From assembly GCA_937926875.1 (NCBI GenBank), contig CALBAX010000100.1:1-6263 (forward strand): a stretch of DNA of 6,263 nucleotides, given 5' to 3'. Shown here in pieces: positions 1 to 5,754 of this stretch. This DNA comes from an uncultured Desulfovibrio sp. (GTDB taxonomy: Bacteria > Desulfobacterota > Desulfovibrionia > Desulfovibrionales > Desulfovibrionaceae). Below the pieces are notes generated by a model that ran no database searches, was not told where the DNA came from, and saw only the letters and a list, made by a program, of their open reading frames with translations. The translations under genes were made by a program, and so were the position numbers. The first letter of the stretch is position 1. The number at the start of each line of letters is the position of its first letter.

Positions 1-348
1 AAAGGCTTCGCTGTGATAGCTGGCCGTATCGCGCAGCAAGTCATGGATGCGCTGATTAAACGCTTCCAGGACCTTCTGGATATCATGCCAGTGGTTTTCC
101 AGCAGGCCCCGGTCCTGCTGGAGCTTTTCGCTCCAGATGAAATCCAGACGGAACTGGAATTCACGCCAGGCATCAAGGCTGGCCAGCTGGCGGTCCTCTT
201 CATCGTTTTCCAGCTGGCGGATGAAGTTGTCAGCCAGGGCTTCCGAGTAGAACCAGGCAATGGTGGTGAAACCCATCAGGGTAGGTACGCACACGGACCA
301 GCGTGTCCTGCCGTCGGCCGTGGAAGTCTTCCTGCAAAAGAATATCAT
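1..348 (-). CDS. Hypothetical membrane-anchored protein (N-terminal 116 codons, runs off left edge)
   Basis: An open minus-strand frame starts at ATG 348-346 and stays open to the left edge, giving 116 residues. The start is supported by a GGAG ribosome binding site (360-357) 8 nt upstream. The N-terminus (residues 1-17) is basic and is followed by one hydrophobic stretch (about 18-32, VCVPTLMGFTTIAWF), which suggests a signal anchor or an uncleaved signal segment. The rest (about 36-116) is highly charged, rich in Leu, Gln, Glu and Trp, and probably helical or coiled coil, so it would lie outside the membrane. Codon use resembles the neighbouring host genes. It is divergent from aspA with 181 bp between the starts. 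I do not recognise the family and assign no function. The antiparallel plus-strand frames over this region lack a ribosome binding site and read as shadows. Confidence 0.75.
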   Translation of the reverse strand, partial: MIFFCRKTSTADGRTRWSVCVPTLMGFTTIAWFYSEALADNFIRQLENDEEDRQLASLDAWREFQFRLDFIWSEKLQQDRGLLENHWHDIQKVLEAFNQRIHDLLRDTASYHSEAF

Positions 349-529
349 GCTGTCATCTCCTGTATCTTCGGGGAATCTTCTCTGCGAACCTACAGCGCGT
401 TGCCGCTGCTGGCAAGCGCAGCGAGGGGGCAGTGGACATTGCTCCGGCATCCCGGTACGCTTTAAGTCAGGGTTCCGGTATCCGCGCTGCTTGGCGTGGT
501 CTTTTTCGGCAGTAGCCACAGGAGGTCCC
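349..529. promoter_or_regulatory. Divergent intergenic region between the hypothetical gene and aspA
   Basis: This 181-bp stretch separates two divergent starts and must hold promoters for both. On the plus strand the best sigma-70-like pair I can see for aspA is weak: TTGCTC (439-444) and TTTAAG/TTAAGT (461-467), with a spacer of 16-17. The aspA ribosome binding site AGGAGGT is at 520-526. CCGGCATCC (444-452) and CCGGTATCC (475-483) form a near-identical 9-bp direct repeat that could be an operator, but two copies of a GC-rich 9-mer are weak evidence. No riboswitch or hairpin of note was seen. Confidence 0.3.
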
Positions 530-1924
530 ATGAGTCGGCTGGAGCATGATTTTCTGGGGGAATTGACCATAGACGATTCGGTTTACTATGGCGTACAGAC
601 CTTGCGGGCCATGAACAATTTCCATATCTCCGGGACACCGCTTTCCCAGTTCCCGGAGATGATCTGGGCCCTGGCCTGTGTCAAAAAAGCCTGTGCCCTG
701 GCCAATATGGAGTTGCAGGTATTGCCCCGGGACATCGGCATCGCCATCTGTGCCGCCTGTGACCGGATCCTGGCCGGTAACATGCTCGACCAGTTCCCCG
801 TGGACTGCATCCAGGGCGGGGCCGGTACCTCCACGAACATGAATGCCAACGAGGTCATCGCCAATCTGGCGCTGGAGATCATGGGGCATCCCAAGGGGGC
901 CTACGAGCATTGCCATCCCAACAATCATGTCAACTGCTCGCAGTCGACCAACGATGTCTATCCCACGGCCTTGCGGTTGGCCCTGTTCCGGCTGCTGGAT
1001 TACCTTGTGGAGCATATGGTCCCTCTGCAAAAGGGCTTTGCGGCCAAGAGCGTGGAATTCTCCCATATCGTCAAGATGGGGCGCACGCAGCTCCAGGATG
1101 CTGTACCCATGACCTTGGGGCAGGAGTTCGGCAGTTATGCCACGACCATAGGGGAAGACATCCAGCGCATCCACGAAGCACAGAAGTTGCTGTTGGAAGT
1201 CAATCTGGGGGCCACGGCCATCGGGACAGGCATCAATTCTCCCCAGGGCTATGCGCAGCTTGTGGTCGCTCGCCTGGCCGAGACCTGTGACATCCCTGTC
1301 CGGCTCTCCAACAATCTGGTAGAAGCGACATGGGATACCGGCGCCTATGTGCAGACATCCGGCGTCCTGAAGAGGACAGCAGTGAAGATCTCAAAGATTT
1401 GCAATGACTTGCGCCTGCTGTCTTCCGGACCACGCACAGGCTTTCACGAGATCAATCTGCCGCGGATGCAGCCGGGATCCTCCATTATGCCGGGCAAGGT
1501 CAACCCCGTGATCCCCGAGGTGGTCAACCAGGTGGCTTTCGACATCATCGGCAAGGACGTGACCATCACCCTGGCCGCCGAGGCCGGGCAGCTGGAACTG
1601 AATGTGATGGAACCCATCATAGCGTTCACGCTTTTTACAGGGATCCGCAGGCTGGCCCGGGCATTCACCACCCTGCAGGAACGCTGCGTCGCGGGGATCA
1701 CGGCCAATGCCGACCGCTGTCGCCAGCTGGTGGAGAACAGCATCGGGATCGTTACGGCCCTGAATACCCGTCTTGGGTATGAGACATCGGCCAGCATCGC
1801 CAAGGAAGCCCTGGAGAGCGGCCGTTCCGTCATGGACCTTGTTCTGGAAAAACAGCTGCTTACCCGGGAAGAGCTGGACGAGCTCTTGCTCCCGGAAAAT
1901 ATGATCCATCCATTTTTAAAGTGA
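530..1924 (+). CDS. aspA: Aspartate ammonia-lyase (aspartase)
   Basis: The product (464 aa) catalyses reversible deamination of L-aspartate to fumarate and ammonia in the cytoplasm, linking amino-acid breakdown to fumarate and the C4-dicarboxylate pathway. It belongs to the fumarase/aspartase superfamily: GGAGTSTNMNANE is at residues 96-108, HPNNHVNCSQSTND at 129-142 and the signature GSSIMPGKVNP at 316-326. The signature holds the catalytic serine (S317/S318) and the substrate-binding K323 and N325. The string GRTQLQDAVPMTLGQEF (184-200) matches E. coli AspA, with Gln where class II fumarases carry His (GRTH), so aspartase is preferred over fumarase C. The length is close to the usual 468-478 aa. 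The ATG at 530 is chosen because AGGAGGT ends 4 nt before it and the conserved N-terminus (LGELTIDDSVYYGVQT) begins just after; the frame is open back to 260 but that extension is not homologous. No defect is seen. Confidence 0.95.
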   Translation: MSRLEHDFLGELTIDDSVYYGVQTLRAMNNFHISGTPLSQFPEMIWALACVKKACALANMELQVLPRDIGIAICAACDRILAGNMLDQFPVDCIQGGAGTSTNMNANEVIANLALEIMGHPKGAYEHCHPNNHVNCSQSTNDVYPTALRLALFRLLDYLVEHMVPLQKGFAAKSVEFSHIVKMGRTQLQDAVPMTLGQEFGSYATTIGEDIQRIHEAQKLLLEVNLGATAIGTGINSPQGYAQLVVARLAETCDIPVRLSNNLVEATWDTGAYVQTSGVLKRTAVKISKICNDLRLLSSGPRTGFHEINLPRMQPGSSIMPGKVNPVIPEVVNQVAFDIIGKDVTITLAAEAGQLELNVMEPIIAFTLFTGIRRLARAFTTLQERCVAGITANADRCRQLVENSIGIVTALNTRLGYETSASIAKEALESGRSVMDLVLEKQLLTREELDELLLPENMIHPFLK

Positions 1925-2166
1925 TACTTTAAGATGCTCGGTCTGCCGGGCCGTATCGTCTCGGTATCGGCAAGGCGGAGAAGGTAACAGTGAGAAAACA
2001 GGAAAGCCCGGCGTATCAGCCGGGCTTTCCTTGTCGTCGATGGTGGGGAAGAGGCAGTCCACTTTGGCCGTTGTCAGCAGAAGTCGCCAGGTGAGAGCGT
2101 ATCCAGATGGAGGCAGCCTGGCTGTCGCCGATTTTTATGCGGATGCCGGTATGCCGGATCCTTGCC
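1925..2166. other. Convergent intergenic region between aspA and the NSS transporter
   Basis: This 242-bp spacer lies between two genes that converge on it. Apart from the hairpin at 2000-2031 I see no gene, RNA or repeat in it. The short frames that enter it lack ribosome binding sites. Confidence 0.6.
2000..2031. terminator. Bidirectional rho-independent terminator hairpin
   Basis: A perfect 13-bp inverted repeat (AGGAAAGCCCGGC, loop GTATCA, then its complement) lies between aspA and the convergent transporter gene. On the minus strand it is followed by TGTTTTCTC, a fair T-tract, so it should end transporter transcripts well. On the plus strand it is followed by TTGTCGTC, a poorer tract, so it is probably a weaker stop for aspA, 76 nt past the aspA stop codon. 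Confidence 0.85.
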
Positions 2167-3504
2167 TTAGATGATCCCCAGACCGTGCAGCAGCACCAGC
2201 GTGATGAGCACGGGCGTCACTGTGCGGCACAGGGTCCGCACCAGTCTGGCCGGCATACCGCCCCCCAGTGCCGCGAGCATATGTTCTTTTTCCCAGAAAT
2301 AGCCCACAAACAGGCTCGTCACGATGCCGCTGAGCGGCATCAGGATGGTGGACGACAAGGCATCATACAGGTCGAAGAACGTCAGGCCGAACAGCTTCAC
2401 ATCCTGCAACGCAGGACCGGTGGAAAGGGTCGCCGGCAGGCCCAGCAGGACGAGCCCGGCCAGAAGGACGGGCACCGCCTTGGTCCGCGGCAGGGAAAAA
2501 CGCTCGGAGAGCCAGGCTACGGGGACTTCCAGCAAGGAAAGGATGGCTCCTGTGGCGGCGATGGCAGACAGGATGAAGAAAAGCGTTGCAAAGAAGGTCC
2601 CGCCTGGCATGGAGGCGAAGACCGCCGGTATGGTCAGGAAGAGCAGGGCAGGGCCTTCCGCAGGCTGAAAGCCGAAGCTGAACACAGCGGGGAAGATGGC
2701 GATACCGGCCAGCAGGGAGACCAGCAGGTCGCAGAGCATGACGCGGGTGGCCATGAGCGGGATATTGACGTCTTCCTTGAAGTAACTGCCGTAAGTCAGC
2801 ATGCAGCCCATGCCGAGGGACATCTTGAAAAAGGCCAGTCCCATGGCCATCATGATGACGGAGGCGTCGACCCGTTCCCACTGGGGCATGAACAGGAAGC
2901 GCAAGCCTTCCGATGCTCCCGGCAAGGTCAGGCTGCGGATGCAGACTCCTACCAGCAGCAGGAAGAGGATGGGCATCAGGACGCGTGTCACTTTTTCGAT
3001 ACCGGCCGAGGCGCCACGCATGATGATGGCCCCCGTCAGCAGCAGGACGAGCCATTGCCAGAAGAGGGAGACAGGCCCGTCGTTCAGCAAAGAGGAAAAG
3101 CTAGCTTGCGCCACGGCCGGATCCGTCGACGAGACGGTGCCTGTAGCGGATTTGAAGATATAGGCGAAGACCCAGCCCGCCACGTCGGAATAGAAACCCA
3201 GGATCAGCAGGCAGCTGATGATGGCTGAAAGGCCTATCAGCCACCAGCCGGTGCGGGGGGCCAATTTTTGGAAGATGCCGATGACGTTGCTGCGTCCGGC
3301 ACGGCCGAGGCTGAGGTCCGATATCATCAGCGGCAGCCCGATGCAGAGCGATGCCAGCAGATAGACCACAAGGAATGATGCACCGCCGTTCTGGCCGACC
3401 AGTGAGGGGAATTTCCAGATATTGCCGAGCCCGACGGCCGAGCCCAGCGTCGCCGCCAGGACGCCCAGCCGCGAAGAAAAATGATCTCGAGTGCCAGAAG
3501 CCAT
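2167..3504 (-). CDS. Neurotransmitter:sodium symporter (NSS/SNF, LeuT-fold) family transporter
   Basis: This 445-aa inner-membrane protein has about 11 hydrophobic segments, the usual bacterial NSS topology. TM1 carries the family signature GSAVGLGNIWKFP (21-33) followed by NGGASF (39-44). TM3 has the conserved Tyr105 (GFYSDVAGW), TM6 the unwound-helix motif SLGMG (229-233) with TYGSYF (237-242), and the region after TM7 has AEGPALLF and MPGG (282-302). Relatives take up amino acids such as Trp, Tyr or Leu with Na+; the substrate cannot be read here. ATG 3504 is preferred over the in-frame ATG at 3615 because GGAGG lies 4 nt upstream and family homology begins at RDHFSSRLG; the longer version would add 37 non-homologous residues. 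By eye, K227 occupies the LeuT Thr254 position (Na1), and G319/A320 occupy the Thr354/Ser355 positions (Na2), so sodium coupling is uncertain. It is a single gene between its own promoter and terminator, convergent with aspA. Confidence 0.9.
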   Translation of the reverse strand: MASGTRDHFSSRLGVLAATLGSAVGLGNIWKFPSLVGQNGGASFLVVYLLASLCIGLPLMISDLSLGRAGRSNVIGIFQKLAPRTGWWLIGLSAIISCLLILGFYSDVAGWVFAYIFKSATGTVSSTDPAVAQASFSSLLNDGPVSLFWQWLVLLLTGAIIMRGASAGIEKVTRVLMPILFLLLVGVCIRSLTLPGASEGLRFLFMPQWERVDASVIMMAMGLAFFKMSLGMGCMLTYGSYFKEDVNIPLMATRVMLCDLLVSLLAGIAIFPAVFSFGFQPAEGPALLFLTIPAVFASMPGGTFFATLFFILSAIAATGAILSLLEVPVAWLSERFSLPRTKAVPVLLAGLVLLGLPATLSTGPALQDVKLFGLTFFDLYDALSSTILMPLSGIVTSLFVGYFWEKEHMLAALGGGMPARLVRTLCRTVTPVLITLVLLHGLGII

Positions 3505-3542
3505 GCATCCTCCGTACGGTTGAAAAACATTCCAGGAGGGCG

Positions 3543-3571
3543 GTTGTAGCGTTTGGAGTTTTTTTGTGCAA
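3543..3571 (-). promoter_or_regulatory. Candidate sigma-70 promoter of the NSS transporter
   Basis: On the minus strand, TTGCAC (3571-3566) and TACAAC (3548-3543) are separated by 17 bp. Transcription would start near 3536 and give a leader of about 32 nt that ends in the ribosome binding site GGAGG (3513-3509). The -35 box is good and the -10 is moderate. A consensus TTGACA on the same strand (3614-3609) has no usable -10 at the right spacing. Confidence 0.45.
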
Positions 3572-3608
3572 CCTCCCCATCTGTTGTGTGCAGGCCATAA
3601 AAAACAGC

Positions 3609-3637
3609 TTGTCAAAGCAGACAGTATCTCCTATAGT
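3609..3637 (+). promoter_or_regulatory. Sigma-70 promoter of ssrA
   Basis: TTGTCA (3609-3614) and TATAGT (3632-3637) are separated by exactly 17 bp, one mismatch from consensus in the first box and two in the second. Transcription would start near 3644, leaving a short 5' leader that RNase P would remove at the mature tmRNA end (3652). This strength suits an abundant stable RNA. Confidence 0.75.
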
Positions 3638-3740
3638 AGTAATTCCCAATTGGGGGCGCATTGGTTTCGACGGGGATGTGGAAACCAAAGTTGCAGGTCG
3701 AGGCGCCGCTGGCCTCGTAAAAAGCGGCACAAAAGTAATT

Positions 3741-3776
3741 GCCAACAACGATTACGACTACGCTTACGCTGCCTAA
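3741..3776 (+). other. tmRNA proteolysis-tag reading frame (ANNDYDYAYAA, stop)
   Basis: The resume codon GCC (3741) starts the frame GCC AAC AAC GAT TAC GAC TAC GCT TAC GCT GCC, ending at TAA (3774-3776). It encodes ANNDYDYAYAA; with the alanine carried by the tmRNA itself the full tag is 12 residues. The AA end is the usual ClpXP-type degron, and the Asp/Tyr-rich middle is a type I recall from Desulfovibrio tmRNAs (memory, not searched). Confidence 0.9.
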
Positions 3777-4005
3777 AAACAGCGAGGCACCTGACCACAT
3801 TTGATGGTCACGTCAGACGGGCCGACGCCTGATACGTCCGGCTGGCGACATCGCATCAGGCTGGTGGAGCTTGGCGCCTGCCGGGAGTTTCCACGAGATC
3901 TGTACCGGCGGGATTGTCGCTCTGTGCCCGGTCAGGGGCGAGCAGGGTGATGAAATCTGTTCCTGACCTAAGCCTGTAGACGCTTTGCGTGGAATATTCT
4001 CGGAC

Positions 4006-4033
4006 GGGGGTTCGACTCCCCCCGCCTCCACCA
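4006..4033 (+). other. Probable attachment site (attL-type core) in the ssrA 3' end
   Basis: The T arm and 3' acceptor strand of ssrA (4006-4033) lie 206 bp before a P4-type integrase gene in the same direction. The 3' end of ssrA is a classic target for this integrase family, and insertion restores the gene's 3' end from the element's copy. I infer that the crossover lies in this segment. No second copy of TTCGACTCCCCCCGCC occurs elsewhere in the window, so the partner site must lie beyond the right edge. The exact core cannot be set without that site. Confidence 0.6.
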
Positions 4034-4049
4034 TCAGCGCATGTCCCAG

Positions 4050-4091
4050 AGGCCCACGGTGTACCCAAATACACCGTGGGCCTTTTCTTTT
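4050..4091 (+). terminator. Rho-independent terminator of ssrA
   Basis: A perfect stem starting AGGCCCACGGTGTA (4050-4063), with loop CCCAAA and its complement (4070-4083), is followed by TTTTCTTTT. It begins 17 nt after the tmRNA CCA end. If the att core is in the ssrA 3' end, this terminator belongs to the integrated element rather than to the host. Confidence 0.92.
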
Positions 4092-4151
4092 CGCGGAGTT
4101 ACAGTCCCTTGCCGTCCCGGTTTGTCCCTGTTTGTGTCATAGCAGCACACT

Positions 4152-4180
4152 TTATCTGGGGGTACATTTTGGGGTATATT
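4152..4180 (+). promoter_or_regulatory. Candidate int promoter embedded in the repeats
   Basis: TATATT (4175-4180) is the only good -10-like hexamer before int. A weak TTATCT (4152-4157) lies 17 bp upstream. Both overlap the GGGGTA repeats, so integrase binding to the repeats would repress its own promoter. The ribosome binding site GGGAGG (4229-4234) sits 5 nt before the int ATG. Confidence 0.4.
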
Positions 4181-4228
4181 TATCAATCCCCAAACAGGTA
4201 CCCCCAGATGTACCCCAAAGATATCCCC
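4154..4228. repeat. Symmetric GGGGTA/TACCCC repeat cluster, probable integrase arm sites
   Basis: GGGGTA occurs at 4159-4164 and 4171-4176, and TACCCC at 4199-4204 and 4211-4216. Both pairs have a 12-bp repeat period and the pairs are inverted relative to each other. The outer arms form a perfect 12-bp inverted repeat, ATCTGGGGGTAC (4154-4165) and its complement (4198-4209), with an inner TTTGGGG (4168-4174) / CCCCAAA (4188-4194). Degenerate ATCCCC copies lie at 4186-4191 and 4223-4228. Similar GTACCCC-type repeats often precede P4-family integrase genes and fit binding sites for the N-terminal domain of the integrase. That role is inferred here. Confidence 0.65.
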
Positions 4229-4239
4229 GGGAGGCAAGC

Positions 4240-5454
4240 ATGGCGCAGCTCACAGAGATGAAGATCAAGGCGATCAAGCCGGGCGCGAAGATGGCCCGCT
4301 ATTATGATAGCGGGGGCCTCTATTTGCAGGTCAGCCCGACAGGGGGGAAATATTGGCGCTTCAAGTACCGTGTCGAGAAAAAGGAAAAACTGGTGGCATT
4401 GGGTACATGGCCTCAGGTGAGCCTGAAAGAAGCCAGAGAGAAGCGCGACCAGTGCCGGCAGGAGATAGCAGCCGGAAACGATCCCATGCTGCTCAAAAAA
4501 GCGAGAGCTGAAGCGGCGTGTCCTGGTCGCACCTTGCAGGAGGTGGCAGAGGCCTGGCGCAACAATATGGAGAACGTCTGGTCGGAGAGCCATGCCAAGA
4601 CGATCCGGGAGCGTCTGGCACTGAACGTCTATCCTGTGCTGGGGAAGAAAGACATCGCGGACATACGGCCAACGGAGATCCTGGCCATGCTGCGCAAGAT
4701 AGAAGCCCGGGGTGCCTACGAGACCGCCCAGCGCGTCCTGGGCATCTGCGGGCAGATCTTCCGGTATGGCGTCGCTGTCGGCTTGCTGGAATCGGATCCC
4801 AGCCGTGATCTTCGCGGGGCGCTTGTGCCACACCAGGGAAAGCAGCTGGCCGCGATCACGGATCCTGCGGAAGTGGGGGCGTTGCTCCTGTGCATGGATC
4901 AGTACAAAGGCGGGGTGGTGGTACGGGCTGCGCTGCAATTCAGCGCGCTGACGTTCTGCCGGCCAGGTGAGATCCGGCACGCAGAGTGGGGAGAGGTGGA
5001 TTTTGAGGCGCGGGAATGGCGCATCCCGGCAGAGAAGATGAAGATGCGGAAGGAGCACCGCGTGCCGCTTTCCAGGCAGGCCATGCTGGTGCTTGAGGAT
5101 ATCCGCCAGTTTACCGGGGATGGACGCTATGTCTTCCCTGGGGTGTCCCGTTCCAGGCCCCTGAGCGAGAACGGAGTGACGTCCGCGCTGCGGCGGATGG
5201 GGTACAGCGGCGATCAGATGACGGCCCATGGTTTCCGGGCCATGGCTTCCACGCTGCTGAATGAGCTGGGCTTTCGGGGCGATGTTATAGAGGCCCAGCT
5301 TGCCCACACGGGAGGGGACAAGATCCGGGCCATCTATAACCGCGCGGAGTACATGAAGGAGCGCCGTCGCCTGATGCAGGCCTGGGCGGACTATCTGGAT
5401 GAGTTGAGGGCCAGGGCTCAGTCTGTTTCCGGGGTGGCGGAAAGGTTGGCATAG
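4240..5454 (+). CDS. int: P4-type tyrosine-recombinase integrase
   Basis: This 404-aa site-specific recombinase would integrate and excise the element at the ssrA 3' end. The N-terminus (about 1-90) has the DUF4102-type arm-binding domain of P4 integrases (DSGGLYLQVSPTGGKYWRFKYR at 23-44). A SAM-like core-binding domain covers about 97-188 and the catalytic domain about 205-390. Catalytic residues by eye are R241 (TFCRPGE), K268 (EKMKMR), H330 and R333 (HGFR), H356 (QLAH) and nucleophile Y366 (AIYNR; Y371 is a less likely alternative). All are present, so it looks active. Length matches the family (about 390-420). ATG 4240 is chosen for GGGAGG 5 nt upstream and the conserved MAQLTEMKIKAIKPG start; the frame runs open into the tmRNA but that part is not coding. 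Its 3' end overlaps the convergent alpA-like gene by 37 bp. Confidence 0.96.
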   Translation: MAQLTEMKIKAIKPGAKMARYYDSGGLYLQVSPTGGKYWRFKYRVEKKEKLVALGTWPQVSLKEAREKRDQCRQEIAAGNDPMLLKKARAEAACPGRTLQEVAEAWRNNMENVWSESHAKTIRERLALNVYPVLGKKDIADIRPTEILAMLRKIEARGAYETAQRVLGICGQIFRYGVAVGLLESDPSRDLRGALVPHQGKQLAAITDPAEVGALLLCMDQYKGGVVVRAALQFSALTFCRPGEIRHAEWGEVDFEAREWRIPAEKMKMRKEHRVPLSRQAMLVLEDIRQFTGDGRYVFPGVSRSRPLSENGVTSALRRMGYSGDQMTAHGFRAMASTLLNELGFRGDVIEAQLAHTGGDKIRAIYNRAEYMKERRRLMQAWADYLDELRARAQSVSGVAERLA

Positions 5455-5660
5455 ACGCCGCGCAAGTCTCCGAGCCTCCAGAAGGGGGTGCGGCCCCGAT
5501 ACCGCGGCGCCGGGATGATGCCGCGCTTGATGTAGCGGTAAAATGTGTTCCTGGAGATGTTGAGGTACTGCATGGCCTGCTGGGCTCGCAGTATCCGGCC
5601 GCTGTCCGCACAGATTTCCGGGGGAAGACTTGGGGTCTGCAGGATGTTTTCAGAAGGCAT
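5418..5660 (-). CDS. AlpA-like helix-turn-helix protein, probable excisionase/regulator
   Basis: This small 80-aa DNA-binding protein has a MerR/AlpA-type winged helix-turn-helix at about residues 23-75. ILRAQQAMQYLNISRNTFYR gives the helix-turn-helix with recognition helix SRNTFYRYIKRG. The RYRGRTPFWRLGDL segment is the wing followed by the final helix. In P4-like and other integrative elements, AlpA-family proteins act as excisionases or activate int, so this would govern excision together with the integrase. The ATG at 5660 is chosen for AAGGAG (5672-5667) 6 nt upstream; the frame is open to 5717 but the extra 19 residues lie over a terminator. It is convergent with int, and its last 37 bp, stop included, overlap the int coding end. 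The first 20 residues are low-complexity and probably flexible. Function is inferred from fold and position; a plain repressor is the main alternative. Confidence 0.8.
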   Translation of the reverse strand: MPSENILQTPSLPPEICADSGRILRAQQAMQYLNISRNTFYRYIKRGIIPAPRYRGRTPFWRLGDLRGVYANLSATPETD

Positions 5661-5754
5661 ATGGTTCTCCTTTGTCTCGGTTTTCGTTGCCGCCGGGCCA
5701 TAAAAAAGGCCGCCCAACGGACGGCCTTCTTCATGTTCTCGGTGTGTGATTATC
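5661..5754 (-). other. Spacer between the right-edge gene and the alpA-like gene
   Basis: On the minus strand this 94-bp stretch holds a terminator, then only about 30 bp before the alpA ribosome binding site. No convincing sigma-70 promoter fits between them. The alpA-like gene may therefore depend on read-through, on an unusual promoter, or on a promoter overlapping the hairpin. Confidence 0.35.
5702..5730 (-). terminator. Rho-independent terminator after the right-edge gene
   Basis: On the minus strand, AAGGCCG (5728-5722) and its complement CGGCCTT (5712-5706) form a 7-bp GC-rich stem that can extend into the loop past an A-C mismatch. The stem is followed directly by a run of Ts (complement of A5702-A5707). 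It lies 25 nt past the stop codon of the minus-strand gene at 5755. The plus-strand side has only a poor T-tract. Confidence 0.75.

Larger units (their letters stand above)
3652..4033 (+). ncRNA. ssrA: Transfer-messenger RNA (tmRNA, SsrA)
   Basis: This one-piece tmRNA (382 nt) rescues stalled ribosomes and tags the nascent peptide for proteolysis, working with SmpB. The 5' end GGGGGCG (3652-3658) pairs with CGCCTCC (4023-4029) to make a 7-bp acceptor stem with one G-U pair, followed by discriminator A4030 and an encoded CCA (4031-4033). The conserved 5' block GCATTGGTTTCGACGGGGAT follows the acceptor strand. The T arm is GGGGG, loop TTCGACT, CCCCC (4006-4022). The tag frame lies at 3741-3776. 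The region between the tag stop and the 3' domain is GC-rich with many short inverted repeats, as expected for the pseudoknots, though I did not fold it. The gene is intact even though an element appears to be integrated at its 3' end. Nearly all open frames over this stretch are spurious. Confidence 0.97.

Noticed and set aside
13..465. Plus-strand 150-codon frame at the left edge
   Set aside because: It is antisense to the better-supported minus-strand gene, which has a ribosome binding site and a sensible membrane segment.
500..520. Possible sigma-54 promoter before aspA
   Set aside because: The GG and GC elements with the needed spacing and the TTGC core are not present; TGGCGTGGTCTTTTTC is a poor match.
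260..529. In-frame N-terminal extension of aspA by 90 residues
   Set aside because: The aspartase homology starts right after ATG 530, which has a good ribosome binding site. The extension overlaps the divergent gene and its promoter region and resembles no aspartase N-terminus.
467..1174. Minus-strand 235-codon frame, and a similar one at 1391-1909
   Set aside because: Both are shadows of aspA in GC-rich DNA.
2107..3228. Plus-strand 373-codon frame
   Set aside because: It is antisense to the NSS transporter and rich in Gln, His, Gly and Asp with no domain, typical of the shadow of a hydrophobic membrane protein gene.
3985..4034. A tRNA gene suggested by the T arm and CCA end
   Set aside because: These belong to the tRNA-like domain of the tmRNA; there is no separate D arm or anticodon arm.
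4183..5307. Minus-strand 374-codon frame
   Set aside because: It is antisense to the integrase with no ribosome binding site or recognisable domain.
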